From positions 186,001-250,000 of the forward strand of contig RXJD01000003.1 of the NCBI GenBank assembly GCA_003987775.1: a stretch of DNA of 64,000 nt. The letters are read 5' to 3'. The notes below the pieces were generated by a model, which did no database searches, was not told the origin of the DNA, and was given only the letters and a program-made list of their open reading frames with translations. Shown piece after piece: positions 48,887-56,972 of this stretch (positions are counted from its first letter, which is position 1; the number at the start of each line of letters is the position of its first letter). This DNA comes from Mycobacterium sp. (lineage in GTDB: Bacteria; Actinomycetota; Actinomycetes; Mycobacteriales; Mycobacteriaceae). Made by a program: the position numbers and the translations under genes.

Positions 48887-50448
48887 CGCCCCGACCCCGC
48901 TTCGGCCGGTAGGGATGCCGCTGCCGGAGCCGGGGTCGGCGCTACCGGACCCGGGATCACCTCAGGCCCGGGAGCCGGTGGGCCGGCGGGCTGGGGGTAC
49001 CAGGGCGGTGGCAGCGGGCTGGATTCGTTGTAGGCGTCCGGGGGTCCGGTCATGGTCTGCCCCGGCGCCGGTGGCGCGGCATCCGGCCCGCCGAGCAGCT
49101 CGGCCACCGACTGCGGCGTCAGCAGATTCTGGGTGGCAGGCCGGACCTGCACGCCCTGCATTCCGGGTGCAGTCACCCAGTCCGCCCCGAAGTTGCCGTG
49201 CGAGAACGGCGTATCGGGCGAGAAGATCCCCGGCACGGTGGTGTCCTTGTAACCCGGCGGTGGCTGCAGCCTTGGTTCGGAGTAGGCCAGATGCTTGGGT
49301 TGCGTCTCGGCGGTGCTGAACGGCATCAGGCCGAACGGCAGGTAGTTGAACTTCATCGCATCCAGGACGGGGGTGAGGTACTGCGCGCACATTTCCGCGG
49401 AGTCCTGGTAGCCCAGGCGGCTGCCGGCCTGGATCGCACTGCAGATGAGTTCCAGCGGGTTTGCGAAGTTGGTGACCGCAGGGATGATCGTCAGGGCACC
49501 GTGGCTGGGGTGGTAGGTGTTGGCGCTGTTGGCGGCGAAGGTCGGGAACACGTGCAGGAAGGTCTCCAGGTCGTTTGCCGTGCCGGGTTGCACCAGCGGG
49601 GTGGTAGCCGTGGAGAGGTTGTTGACGTCGCGGGTCAGCACCCCGGCGTTGTCGTCGAGGAATTTATGCAGGACCGGCAGCAGGGCATTGAGTTGCGTCG
49701 CGGCGTCGGCCACTGCGTGATCGGTCGGGGTCAGGCTCGACGTCAGCTGCGCCAGATTGGCGTTCAGCGATACCAGCTGCTGCTCGTTGATGTGCAGCGC
49801 GTTGAGGAAGGTCGCCAGGCCGCGCAGCACCGCGAACGTTTCCCCGCGGCTTTCGTTCAGCGTCGACAGCGCAGCCGAAAGGCTGTTCAGTGACCGGTTG
49901 ATTTCGTCACCCTTGCCGGACAGCCCGTCGGCCAGGGATTCGATGGCGTCACCGATCGGCCCCTTGGGCTGTTGCGGGGTGGGCCCGAGCGCGGACACCG
50001 TCCGGCTGATGCTGTCGCGCAGGTCGTCCCATTCGACGGGTACCTGCGTGCGCTCGAGCGGAATCACCGTGCGGTCGGTCAGGACGGGCCCGCCGTTGTA
50101 GGGCGGCTCCAGCTGAATGGTCCGTGACGCCACCAGCGTGGGGCTCAGAATCACCGCGGCCGCGTTGGCGGGCACCTTGTACTTGTTCTCGTAGTGGAAC
50201 GTCACTTTCATCTGGCCGCCGGCAGGCTCGACGGTGTCGACCGACCCGGCCGGCACGCCCATGATCGTGACGTCATCACCCGGATACAGCGCGTTGGCCT
50301 GGGCGAAGTAGGCGACGATCGTGTTGGTCGTCATCTTCCGGTACAGCCGCCAGCCGCCGTACGCACCGGTCACGGCCAGCACCACGGCCAGGACCGCGAC
50401 GAGAATCGACCTGCGCCGCTGCCGAACGACTGTGACGACGCTGCTCAC
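48883..50448 (-). CDS. mceD: MceD, Mce-family subunit
   Basis: 521 residues from a GTG at 50448 (GTGA overlap); the frame stays open far upstream but that part is antisense-like to mceC. Membrane helix (about 13-32), Mce domain with PGDDVTIMGVPAGSVDTVEP and LVASRTIQLEP, helical needle, then a Pro/Ala-rich tail of about 80 residues. Confidence 0.91.
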   Translation of the reverse strand: MSSVVTVVRQRRRSILVAVLAVVLAVTGAYGGWRLYRKMTTNTIVAYFAQANALYPGDDVTIMGVPAGSVDTVEPAGGQMKVTFHYENKYKVPANAAAVILSPTLVASRTIQLEPPYNGGPVLTDRTVIPLERTQVPVEWDDLRDSISRTVSALGPTPQQPKGPIGDAIESLADGLSGKGDEINRSLNSLSAALSTLNESRGETFAVLRGLATFLNALHINEQQLVSLNANLAQLTSSLTPTDHAVADAATQLNALLPVLHKFLDDNAGVLTRDVNNLSTATTPLVQPGTANDLETFLHVFPTFAANSANTYHPSHGALTIIPAVTNFANPLELICSAIQAGSRLGYQDSAEMCAQYLTPVLDAMKFNYLPFGLMPFSTAETQPKHLAYSEPRLQPPPGYKDTTVPGIFSPDTPFSHGNFGADWVTAPGMQGVQVRPATQNLLTPQSVAELLGGPDAAPPAPGQTMTGPPDAYNESSPLPPPWYPQPAGPPAPGPEVIPGPVAPTPAPAAASLPAEAGSGR

Positions 50449-51908
50449 TGGCCACCTCCTGCTGGGTTCGGTGCGGCGGGCAGCACGGCCGGCAGTGGTG
50501 CCAGCGGTTCCGTCCGGGCCCCCGGTGGTGCGTTGGGCGGCAACGGCATTGGGGTGCCGGGGACCGCCGGAGGCGGGTCGCCCGGGCGTCCGGCAATCGG
50601 GACCCCCGGTGATAGCGGCGGACCGGCCGGGTTGGGTGGTGAAGTCGCCACCGCGACCGGACCCGGGTAGCCGCCACCCCCGAACGGGCCGAACGTCAGC
50701 CCGGCGCACGGCAACGGGTTGTCCGGCCGCGGCAGGCCGTCGGCCGCGGGGGTGTACGCGCAGGGTGAGCCAGGCGGGACGGCCGGACCCGGATGCTCCG
50801 CAGTGCCCTCGAGCACGGGCGGTGCCGGCGGCGGTGCGCCGTTGGGGAATCGGGTGCCGTTCGGGTCCGGCCATTGGAACGCCGGCAATCCGGCACTGCG
50901 CCAGAAGTTTTCGGGATCGATGCCGCGCTTCTTGAACGCGGCGTCCACCCACGGTTGCAGCGCCTGATACGGCACGAGGTTGAAGATCGCCGCCTTGACA
51001 TACGGCCCGGAGGATACGATTTCGGAAAGCGACGCCACGAACTTGCCGAGTTCGGTGACGGTCGTGGTCAGGTCGTCCTTGCGCTGGACCAGCACCTCGC
51101 TGACCGTGTTCACCTGCTTGAGCACCGTGTTCAGGTTCGGGTTGTCGTTGATCAGTCCCTGCACCTGGGTGGTGACCGTCCTGATGTTGTCGAGCAGGGC
51201 GGCGACGGCTTGCGAGCGCTGGTTGATCGCGGCGAGCAGTGTCTGGGCGTTCACCAACAGCCGATTGATCTGCTCGCCGTGCACACCGAGTACCCCGGCG
51301 ACCTTGCTGACCTCGCCGAGCAGATGCTGGATGCGTTCGTCGCGCTTGCCGACGGTGTCGGCGAATCGCTGCACGCCGTCGAGCGCTGCGCTCAGGTGCG
51401 GGTGGGTCTGTTCGACCGTCTGGGACAGTACCTGCAGCGAGCGTTTGACCGTGTCGATGTCCCAACCGCCGGCGGCGTTCGTGGCGTCCAGGAACGCGTC
51501 GTAGATCTGGTACGGAGTGCTGGTCTGGCCGACCGGCAAGGTCCCGCCCGGGCGCAACGACTGTTCGCCGCGCGGTTCGATCTCCACCACCTTCTTGCCC
51601 AGGATGGTGTCGGTCCGGATCGAGAGCCGACTCTTGGTACCAATCGTGTTGTCCCCGAGAGTGAATCGCACCACCACATGACCGGTCGCGATCTTGATCT
51701 CCTGCACGACACCGACGTCCATGCCGGTGATGCGGACCTTGTCACCGCGATGCAGGCCGCCCGAATCGGTGAACTCGCCGTAGTACCGCGGTTCGGCGAA
51801 GATCATCGGCAGACTGGTGAAGCATTGGCCCACCGCGGTGACCAGTGCCGTCAGCACGATCGCCAGCACGCCGGTGCGAACCCGGTTCGGCGCTTGCAGG
51901 GTCCTCAT
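50445..51908 (-). CDS. mceC: MceC, Mce-family subunit
   Basis: 487 residues from the ATG at 51908 (ATGA overlap). Membrane helix (about 13-33), Mce domain with RGDKVRITGMDVGVVQEIKI and TDTILGKKVVEIEP, helical region, and a very proline-rich C-terminal 130 residues, as in Mce1C. Confidence 0.91.
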   Translation of the reverse strand: MRTLQAPNRVRTGVLAIVLTALVTAVGQCFTSLPMIFAEPRYYGEFTDSGGLHRGDKVRITGMDVGVVQEIKIATGHVVVRFTLGDNTIGTKSRLSIRTDTILGKKVVEIEPRGEQSLRPGGTLPVGQTSTPYQIYDAFLDATNAAGGWDIDTVKRSLQVLSQTVEQTHPHLSAALDGVQRFADTVGKRDERIQHLLGEVSKVAGVLGVHGEQINRLLVNAQTLLAAINQRSQAVAALLDNIRTVTTQVQGLINDNPNLNTVLKQVNTVSEVLVQRKDDLTTTVTELGKFVASLSEIVSSGPYVKAAIFNLVPYQALQPWVDAAFKKRGIDPENFWRSAGLPAFQWPDPNGTRFPNGAPPPAPPVLEGTAEHPGPAVPPGSPCAYTPAADGLPRPDNPLPCAGLTFGPFGGGGYPGPVAVATSPPNPAGPPLSPGVPIAGRPGDPPPAVPGTPMPLPPNAPPGARTEPLAPLPAVLPAAPNPAGGGQ

Positions 51909-52945
51909 TGCGGTGTGCACCTGCCGGTCGGTTGCTGGGTCAGCCGGACTTTGCGGACCGGGCCGCCGGGCTGCAGGCCGTTGAGGGTGACGGTGACGTC
52001 GCAGAGATACAGATTGATGAAGTCGCCGTAGGTGCCTGCGCTGCGTCCCAACAGGGTGAGGGCGGTCGGCAGCTTGTGCAGGAGGTCGTCCAGCTCACTG
52101 CTGCCGTCCACCAGCGGTTGCAACACGCCCTGTGCCGAGGACACCGTGGTGCGCAGCAACGGCCGGTTGTCGGCCAGCAGGTTGGTCAGCCGGCCCGAGA
52201 CGTTGCTCAGGTTCGCGACGCTGTCCGCAAGTGGCTCAGCCTGATTCGACAGCCCGGTGATCAGGTTCTCCAGGTTGACGACCGTCGCATCGACTTGCCC
52301 CGCCTGTTTGACGATCGAATCCAGCACGGTATCAAGGTTTTTCACGACCGCCCCGATCGCCTCGTCCCGGTCGGCCAGGGCGGAGGTGAGGCGCGCCGTG
52401 TGGTCCAGGATGTCGTTGATGGTGCCGCCCTGTCCCTGGAACACCGTGATGATTGCCGAGGCGATGGTGTTGACCTTCGCGGGATCCAGGGCGCGAAACA
52501 CCGGCCGGAACCCGCCGATCAGCGCGTCGAGGTCGAGGGCCGGTTCGGTGCGCTGCAGCGGGATACGACTGCCCGGGGGCAGCAACCGGTCGACCCCATC
52601 CCCGGTGCCTCGCTTGAGCTCCAGGTAGCGATCGCCGATCAGATTGGCATAGCGGATCGATGCGATGGTCGATTGATACAGCGGCAGTGCACGGTCCACG
52701 GTAAAACGCACCCGAATGTGTCTGCCACCGTCGACGAGTTGCAGGCTCTTCACCTTGCCGACCTCGACGCCGGACGCGCGGACGAACTGGCCGGCCCGCA
52801 AGCCGCTCCCGGACGCGAAGTCCGCAGAATAGTCGTCGGCGTTTTCGAAGCGGATCTGGCCGAAGATCACGATGGTGATGGCCGTGAAGAGCAGCAGCAC
52901 CACGGACAGAGCTGCGAGTTTGATCGCGGTCGACGTCAGCTTCAT
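51905..52945 (-). CDS. mceB: MceB, Mce-family subunit
   Basis: 346 residues, the length of Mce1B. ATG at 52945 overlaps the mceA stop (ATGA). Membrane helix (about 8-27), Mce domain with AGQFVRASGVEVGKVKSLQL and ANLIGDRYLELKRG, helical region, and a short cysteine-containing end (YLCDVTVTLNG, GRCTPQ). Confidence 0.92.
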   Translation of the reverse strand: MKLTSTAIKLAALSVVLLLFTAITIVIFGQIRFENADDYSADFASGSGLRAGQFVRASGVEVGKVKSLQLVDGGRHIRVRFTVDRALPLYQSTIASIRYANLIGDRYLELKRGTGDGVDRLLPPGSRIPLQRTEPALDLDALIGGFRPVFRALDPAKVNTIASAIITVFQGQGGTINDILDHTARLTSALADRDEAIGAVVKNLDTVLDSIVKQAGQVDATVVNLENLITGLSNQAEPLADSVANLSNVSGRLTNLLADNRPLLRTTVSSAQGVLQPLVDGSSELDDLLHKLPTALTLLGRSAGTYGDFINLYLCDVTVTLNGLQPGGPVRKVRLTQQPTGRCTPQ

Positions 52946-54159
52946 GGGTTGATCGTGTTCTCCCCCATTTGACGTCCCCAGACGTATTCGATCGCCCACG
53001 GTGAACCGATTTCGAAATGGTTGTAGGGGGCGATGCTGGCTCCGGTGTCGAGCACCAACGCCGGCGCCGGCCAAAGGTCCCGGGTGATGGTCTGCCAGCA
53101 GCCGGGTGCACCGCCGGGCCCGCCGCGCGCATTGACCCTCGGCAGGTTCTCCGGGAATACGTAGGGATTGGTGCCACCGACGATCTGGGTGTGCGCCCGC
53201 AACGAGTATCCGTTGCCGGTGCCTTCGGCGGCGGCGACCGCCGGCGCCACCTGCGCCGCGTTGCGGATGCTGCAGAACAGTTCGGGGCTGTAGGTGTCGA
53301 GTAGACCTGTCGTCGGCGCCAATTGAGTCAGCGTCCGCGCCAGCGGCTCACGACTGCGGTCCACCACATCGGCACCGGTGTTGGCGAAGCCGATGGCCGC
53401 CAACAATGTTGCGTCCAACTGCTGTTGCTGCTCGTTGAGGGTGCGCGCGGTGGTCGTCACGTTGGACAGGAGATTCCACAGGTCCGGTGACGAGTCAGCC
53501 AGTGTGTCGGCGACCCGGGCCAGCTGGCGAACGTCATGGCCGAGCTGGTCCATCTTCGGGTTCAGGTTGTCGAGGACCTTGTTGCCGTTTTCCAGCGAAG
53601 TCCCGAACTTGCTGCCCAACCCCGACAAGGCTTCGGCGGTCCCGCTCAGCGTGAGGTTCAGCTTCACCGGATCCACCGACTGCGCGATGGATGTCAGCGT
53701 CTGGAAGACGGTGTTGATCTCGGTGGACACCGACGTCGCGTCGATCACGTCGCCCCTGCCGATCGGTGCTCCGGGATCCTTCGGGGAGGCCAGTGCGACG
53801 AACTTCCCGCCGAACACCGTGGTCGCCTTGATCGAGGCGACTACATTGACCGGAATCAGCTGCAGGTATTCCGGCGACACGTCCAGGGTGAACTTGGCCG
53901 CGGGCTTGCCGCCGTGCTCGATTTCACTGATGCTGCCGACCTTGCCGATCTCGACCCCGTTGAACGTCACCTTCGAACCGGTTCCGACGAGAAGGCCCGC
54001 GCGGTCCGAGACCAGCGTCAGCGACTCCTTCGGGGTGAAACCCCCGCCGAACTGGACGAAGGCCAGAATGCCCAACACGATCAGGACCGCCAGCCCGATG
54101 GCCCCGGCGATTTTGAACGGCGGATTCCGGGGCCCAGTTCCCATGAACGCTGTCGTCAT
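52942..54159 (-). CDS. mceA: MceA, Mce-family subunit
   Basis: 405 residues. Membrane helix (about 17-37), Mce domain with GTGSKVTFNGVEIGKVGSIS and ATTVFGGKFVALASP, helical region, then a C-terminal domain with FCSIRN and GCWQTITRDLWPAP. First of six conduit subunits, 5 bp after yrbEB. The homologous Mce1A has been linked to host-cell entry and lipid import. Confidence 0.92.
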   Translation of the reverse strand: MTTAFMGTGPRNPPFKIAGAIGLAVLIVLGILAFVQFGGGFTPKESLTLVSDRAGLLVGTGSKVTFNGVEIGKVGSISEIEHGGKPAAKFTLDVSPEYLQLIPVNVVASIKATTVFGGKFVALASPKDPGAPIGRGDVIDATSVSTEINTVFQTLTSIAQSVDPVKLNLTLSGTAEALSGLGSKFGTSLENGNKVLDNLNPKMDQLGHDVRQLARVADTLADSSPDLWNLLSNVTTTARTLNEQQQQLDATLLAAIGFANTGADVVDRSREPLARTLTQLAPTTGLLDTYSPELFCSIRNAAQVAPAVAAAEGTGNGYSLRAHTQIVGGTNPYVFPENLPRVNARGGPGGAPGCWQTITRDLWPAPALVLDTGASIAPYNHFEIGSPWAIEYVWGRQMGENTINP

Positions 54160-54164
54160 CGCCG

Positions 54165-55031
54165 TTACACCGTGAGGTTGAAATTCGGGTCGACGCCGTA
54201 CAGCGCCAACGAAGCGAACATGGCCAGGACCACTACCGCGACCAACGAGAACCGCATCGACCGGCCGACGCTCTCCCCGACACCGACCGGACCGCCGGCC
54301 GCGGTGTAGCCGTAGTAGCAGTGCGTGACCATCACGATGACGGCGATGACCACGGCAACGGCGAACGACCAGAACACGTCTTCGGGCCGCAGGAAGGTCT
54401 GGAAATAGTGGCTGTAGGTGCCGGTGGACTGCCGGTAGAGCATCGTCGTGACAACCTGCGGGGACAGGAACGCCATGACCATCGACAGCGCGTACAGCGG
54501 CAGGATCACGACGGTCGCGGCGGTGATCCGGGTCGACGCCAAGAACGCAATCGAGTTGACCCCCATCACTTCCAGCGCATCGATCTCCTCGCTGATCCGC
54601 ATCGCACCCAACTCGGCGGTGGCGCCGGCGCCGACCGTCGCCGCCAGCGCGATGCCCGTCACCACCGGCGCGGCGATGCGCACATTGACCAGGGCGGCGA
54701 AGAAGCCGGTGAACACCCCGACGCCGATGTTGCCCAGCGAAGCGAAGCCCTGGATGGCGACCAGCGACGCGCCCGACAGCGTCACGAACGCGACGATCGC
54801 GGCGGTGCCACCGATCACCGCCAGCGCCCCGGTGCCCATGCCGATCTGCGCGATGAGCCGGATGGTCTCGGCGCGGTAGCGCCGCAGCGCCAGCGGGATC
54901 TGCCCGGCACTGATCACCGTGAACCAGAGCATCCGCCCGAACGCGTCGAGGCCGCGGCCGGCACCCCCGGCGTAACGTTCGAAGCCGGCGCGTGCCCGTG
55001 GGAAGGGGCTGGCCACGACGGCGGTGGCCAT
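54165..55031 (-). CDS. yrbEB: YrbEB, MlaE-family permease of the Mce system
   Basis: 288 residues from the ATG at 55031. Five or so membrane helices. The MlaE signature is ATAELGAMRISEEIDALEVM followed by GVNSI, and the C-terminus has GYTAAGGPVGVGESVGRSM. Forms the inner-membrane channel with YrbEA; the Mkl/MceG ATPase that powers it is not in the window. Confidence 0.92.
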   Translation of the reverse strand: MATAVVASPFPRARAGFERYAGGAGRGLDAFGRMLWFTVISAGQIPLALRRYRAETIRLIAQIGMGTGALAVIGGTAAIVAFVTLSGASLVAIQGFASLGNIGVGVFTGFFAALVNVRIAAPVVTGIALAATVGAGATAELGAMRISEEIDALEVMGVNSIAFLASTRITAATVVILPLYALSMVMAFLSPQVVTTMLYRQSTGTYSHYFQTFLRPEDVFWSFAVAVVIAVIVMVTHCYYGYTAAGGPVGVGESVGRSMRFSLVAVVVLAMFASLALYGVDPNFNLTV

Positions 55032-55032
55032 G

Positions 55033-55830
55033 TCAGTGCCCCGATCCGAAGCGCACGCCGATGGTCGTGAGGATGACGTTGACGGCGAACAGGGCCAGTA
55101 CGCACAGCACGACCGTCTCGTTGACGGCAACCCCGACGCCCTTGGGACCGCCCGAGACGGTCAGACCGCGGTAACAGCCGACCAGGCCCGCGATAAGACC
55201 GAAGGACACCGCTTTGGTCATGGCGATGACCACTTCAGGCAAGCCTGTGACGAGGGTCAGGGTGGACAGGAAGGCGCCGCCCGAAACATGTTGGAGGTAA
55301 ACGCTGAAAAGGAAGCTGCCGACCAACCCGACGATGATCACCAGGCTGTTGAGCAGGCTGGCGACCACGGTGGCGGCCAGCACGCGGGGCACCACCAGGC
55401 GGTGGATGGGATCGATGCCCATCACCTCCAGAGCGTCGATCTCCTCTCGGATGGTCCGCGCGCCCAAGTCGGCACAGATAGCGGTGGAACCGGTGCCCGC
55501 GACCACCAGCACGGTGGTCAGCGGACCAAGCTGCGTAACAGCGCCCAGCGCCGCGCCCGCGCCGGAGATGTCCGCTGCGCCGAACTCGGCCAGCAACAAG
55601 TTCAGGGTGAAGGTCAACAGGACCGTCAGCGGTATCGCCGCCATGATGGTCGGCAGGATCGTCACGCGCAGCAGAAACCAGCTCTGGAAGATCAATTCGC
55701 GCCAGCCCAGCGGCCAGCGGAAAAGCGCCTTGCCGGTCAGTGCCGACATCCGGGCGAAGCCCCCGACCATCGCCAGCGGGCCTTTCAACTGGCCAGCGAT
55801 GGAGCTGCCCAATCCCGTCGTGGCGGTCAT
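55033..55830 (-). CDS. yrbEA: YrbEA, MlaE-family permease of the Mce system
   Basis: 265 residues, first gene of the mce operon (ATG at 55830). MlaE signature CADLGARTIREEIDALEVMG and a C-terminal GCYRGLTVSGGPKGVGVAVN. The operon order A-B-mceA-F-mam is that of mce1. The 454-bp region upstream holds candidate control elements. Confidence 0.92.
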   Translation of the reverse strand: MTATTGLGSSIAGQLKGPLAMVGGFARMSALTGKALFRWPLGWRELIFQSWFLLRVTILPTIMAAIPLTVLLTFTLNLLLAEFGAADISGAGAALGAVTQLGPLTTVLVVAGTGSTAICADLGARTIREEIDALEVMGIDPIHRLVVPRVLAATVVASLLNSLVIIVGLVGSFLFSVYLQHVSGGAFLSTLTLVTGLPEVVIAMTKAVSFGLIAGLVGCYRGLTVSGGPKGVGVAVNETVVLCVLALFAVNVILTTIGVRFGSGH

Positions 55831-55945
55831 TGTCGTCCTGTCACGACGGAAGCGCCCGAGCGAAAAGCCGGTGATGGTCCGAGCATCAGGTGCGCCTCCT
55901 CCCCGATCGCCGGACCACCGACCGCCCGGTCACGTCACTGTCGCA

Positions 55946-55971
55946 ACACCAGGTTGGTAATCGGTTGGTGT
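55946..55971. promoter_or_regulatory. GGTTGGT direct repeat inside an inverted repeat, mce upstream region
   Basis: ACACCA (55946-55951) and TGGTGT (55966-55971) are inverted arms. GGTTGGT occurs twice inside (55952-55958 and 55963-55969), 11 bp apart, one helical turn. 116 bp upstream of yrbEA. The rest of 55831-56284, apart from the palindrome at 56131, shows no gene I can support. Confidence 0.4.
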
Positions 55972-56130
55972 GACGGTCCGGGGGGTACCACAGCAGGCCC
56001 GGTGAAGCCACGAAACCCCGCTTGCCGCTGGTGATGTCGAAGTGCTCACCACTTTCGCCACCCATGCTGGTTACCCCTGTCTGGTGCTGTGTGACCGTTA
56101 CTGTGGCAACTCGGGATCCGGTGACGTCGC

Positions 56131-56153
56131 ATCGTTCCGGACCACGGAACGAT
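56131..56153. promoter_or_regulatory. GTTCC-N7-GGAAC palindrome between mce operon and TetR gene (site 5)
   Basis: ATCGTTCCG and CGGAACGAT, perfect 9-bp arms around GACCA. Contains the same GTTCCG-N5-CGGAAC core as the aromatic-gene sites. It is about 300 bp upstream of yrbEA and 131 bp upstream of the TetR ATG. Confidence 0.65.
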
Positions 56154-56267
56154 CGCTATGCCGGAGCGGCGCCTCGTCGGACCGCTGGACGTCAGGCAAG
56201 CGGGGATGGCAGCCCGGCGGAGCATCGACGCGCCGCGTGAGGTAACCGCCGGTCGCGGGCGTCCGCA

Positions 56268-56286
56268 ATGTAACACTTGTCAACAT
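56268..56286. promoter_or_regulatory. TGTCAACAT element at the TetR start
   Basis: ATGTAACACTTGTCAACAT, an imperfect inverted repeat ending inside the TetR start codon. TGTCAACAT recurs perfectly in the promoter of the MFS gene, fitting autorepression. Confidence 0.5.
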
Positions 56287-56896
56287 GGCGTCCACTTCCT
56301 ACCACCACGGCAACCTGCGGCAGGCGCTACTGGAACATGCGGTGCAGCTGGCAAAGGCCGGCGGGCCGGACGCGGTGGTGCTGCGCGACGTGCAACGGGC
56401 GGCCGGCGTGAGCAACTCCGCGGCATACCGGCACTACTCAGACCGGCAGGCGCTGCTGGGCGCGGTTCAGGTGTACGCGATGACGTTGCTGGGTGAGGCG
56501 ATGCAGGAGTCAATCGCCGCGGTCCCCAATCGCGGCCCCCGCAATCGTCGCGCCCTCGCCCGGTTGCGCGCCACCGGCCAGGCCTACGTGGACTTCGCCC
56601 TCGCCGAACCTGGCCTATTCCGAACGGCATTCGCCCCAGACGGGCCCAAGGAGACCGACTCGACCGTCGCAACAGACCGTCACCCGTTCTACATTCTCAG
56701 CCGCTGCATCGACGACCTGGTCGCCACCGGCGTGCTGACCCCGAGCCGGCGGGACGGCCTGGACGAGGCCGCCTGGGCGGCCGTACACGGTCTGGCCTCG
56801 TTATATCTCGACGGGCCGCTGGCAGCTGCGGACGCCGACCGCAAGAAATTGATCACCGACCGGCTGCTCGACACCATCGAAGGCGGCATCCGCTAG
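56285..56896 (+). CDS. TetR-family regulator of the downstream MFS pump
   Basis: 203 residues. Helix-turn-helix GPDAVVLRDVQRAAGVSNSA followed by AYRHYSDRQALL; the C-terminal domain has a WHG-like WAAVHGLASLYLDGPL. Shared TGTCAACAT elements before itself and before the MFS gene 76 bp downstream suggest local repression relieved by a pump substrate. Confidence 0.9.
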   Translation: MASTSYHHGNLRQALLEHAVQLAKAGGPDAVVLRDVQRAAGVSNSAAYRHYSDRQALLGAVQVYAMTLLGEAMQESIAAVPNRGPRNRRALARLRATGQAYVDFALAEPGLFRTAFAPDGPKETDSTVATDRHPFYILSRCIDDLVATGVLTPSRRDGLDEAAWAAVHGLASLYLDGPLAAADADRKKLITDRLLDTIEGGIR

Positions 56897-56902
56897 GCGC
56901 AA

Positions 56903-56958
56903 ATGTTGACACCGATAACTTCCGATGTCATGCTTGCCGATGTTATTGCTGTCAACAT
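56903..56958. promoter_or_regulatory. Paired TetR half-sites upstream of the MFS gene
   Basis: ATGTTGACA (56903-56911) and TGTCAACAT (56950-56958) are perfect 9-bp inverted arms 38 bp apart, just before the MFS start at 56973. Confidence 0.55.
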
Positions 56959-56972
56959 AAGGCGGACCCCTG

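Noticed and set aside
50449..51465. Long upstream extension of the mceD frame (860 codons in total)
   Set aside because: It overlaps mceC throughout; Mce homology begins at the GTG at 50448, which overlaps the mceC stop.
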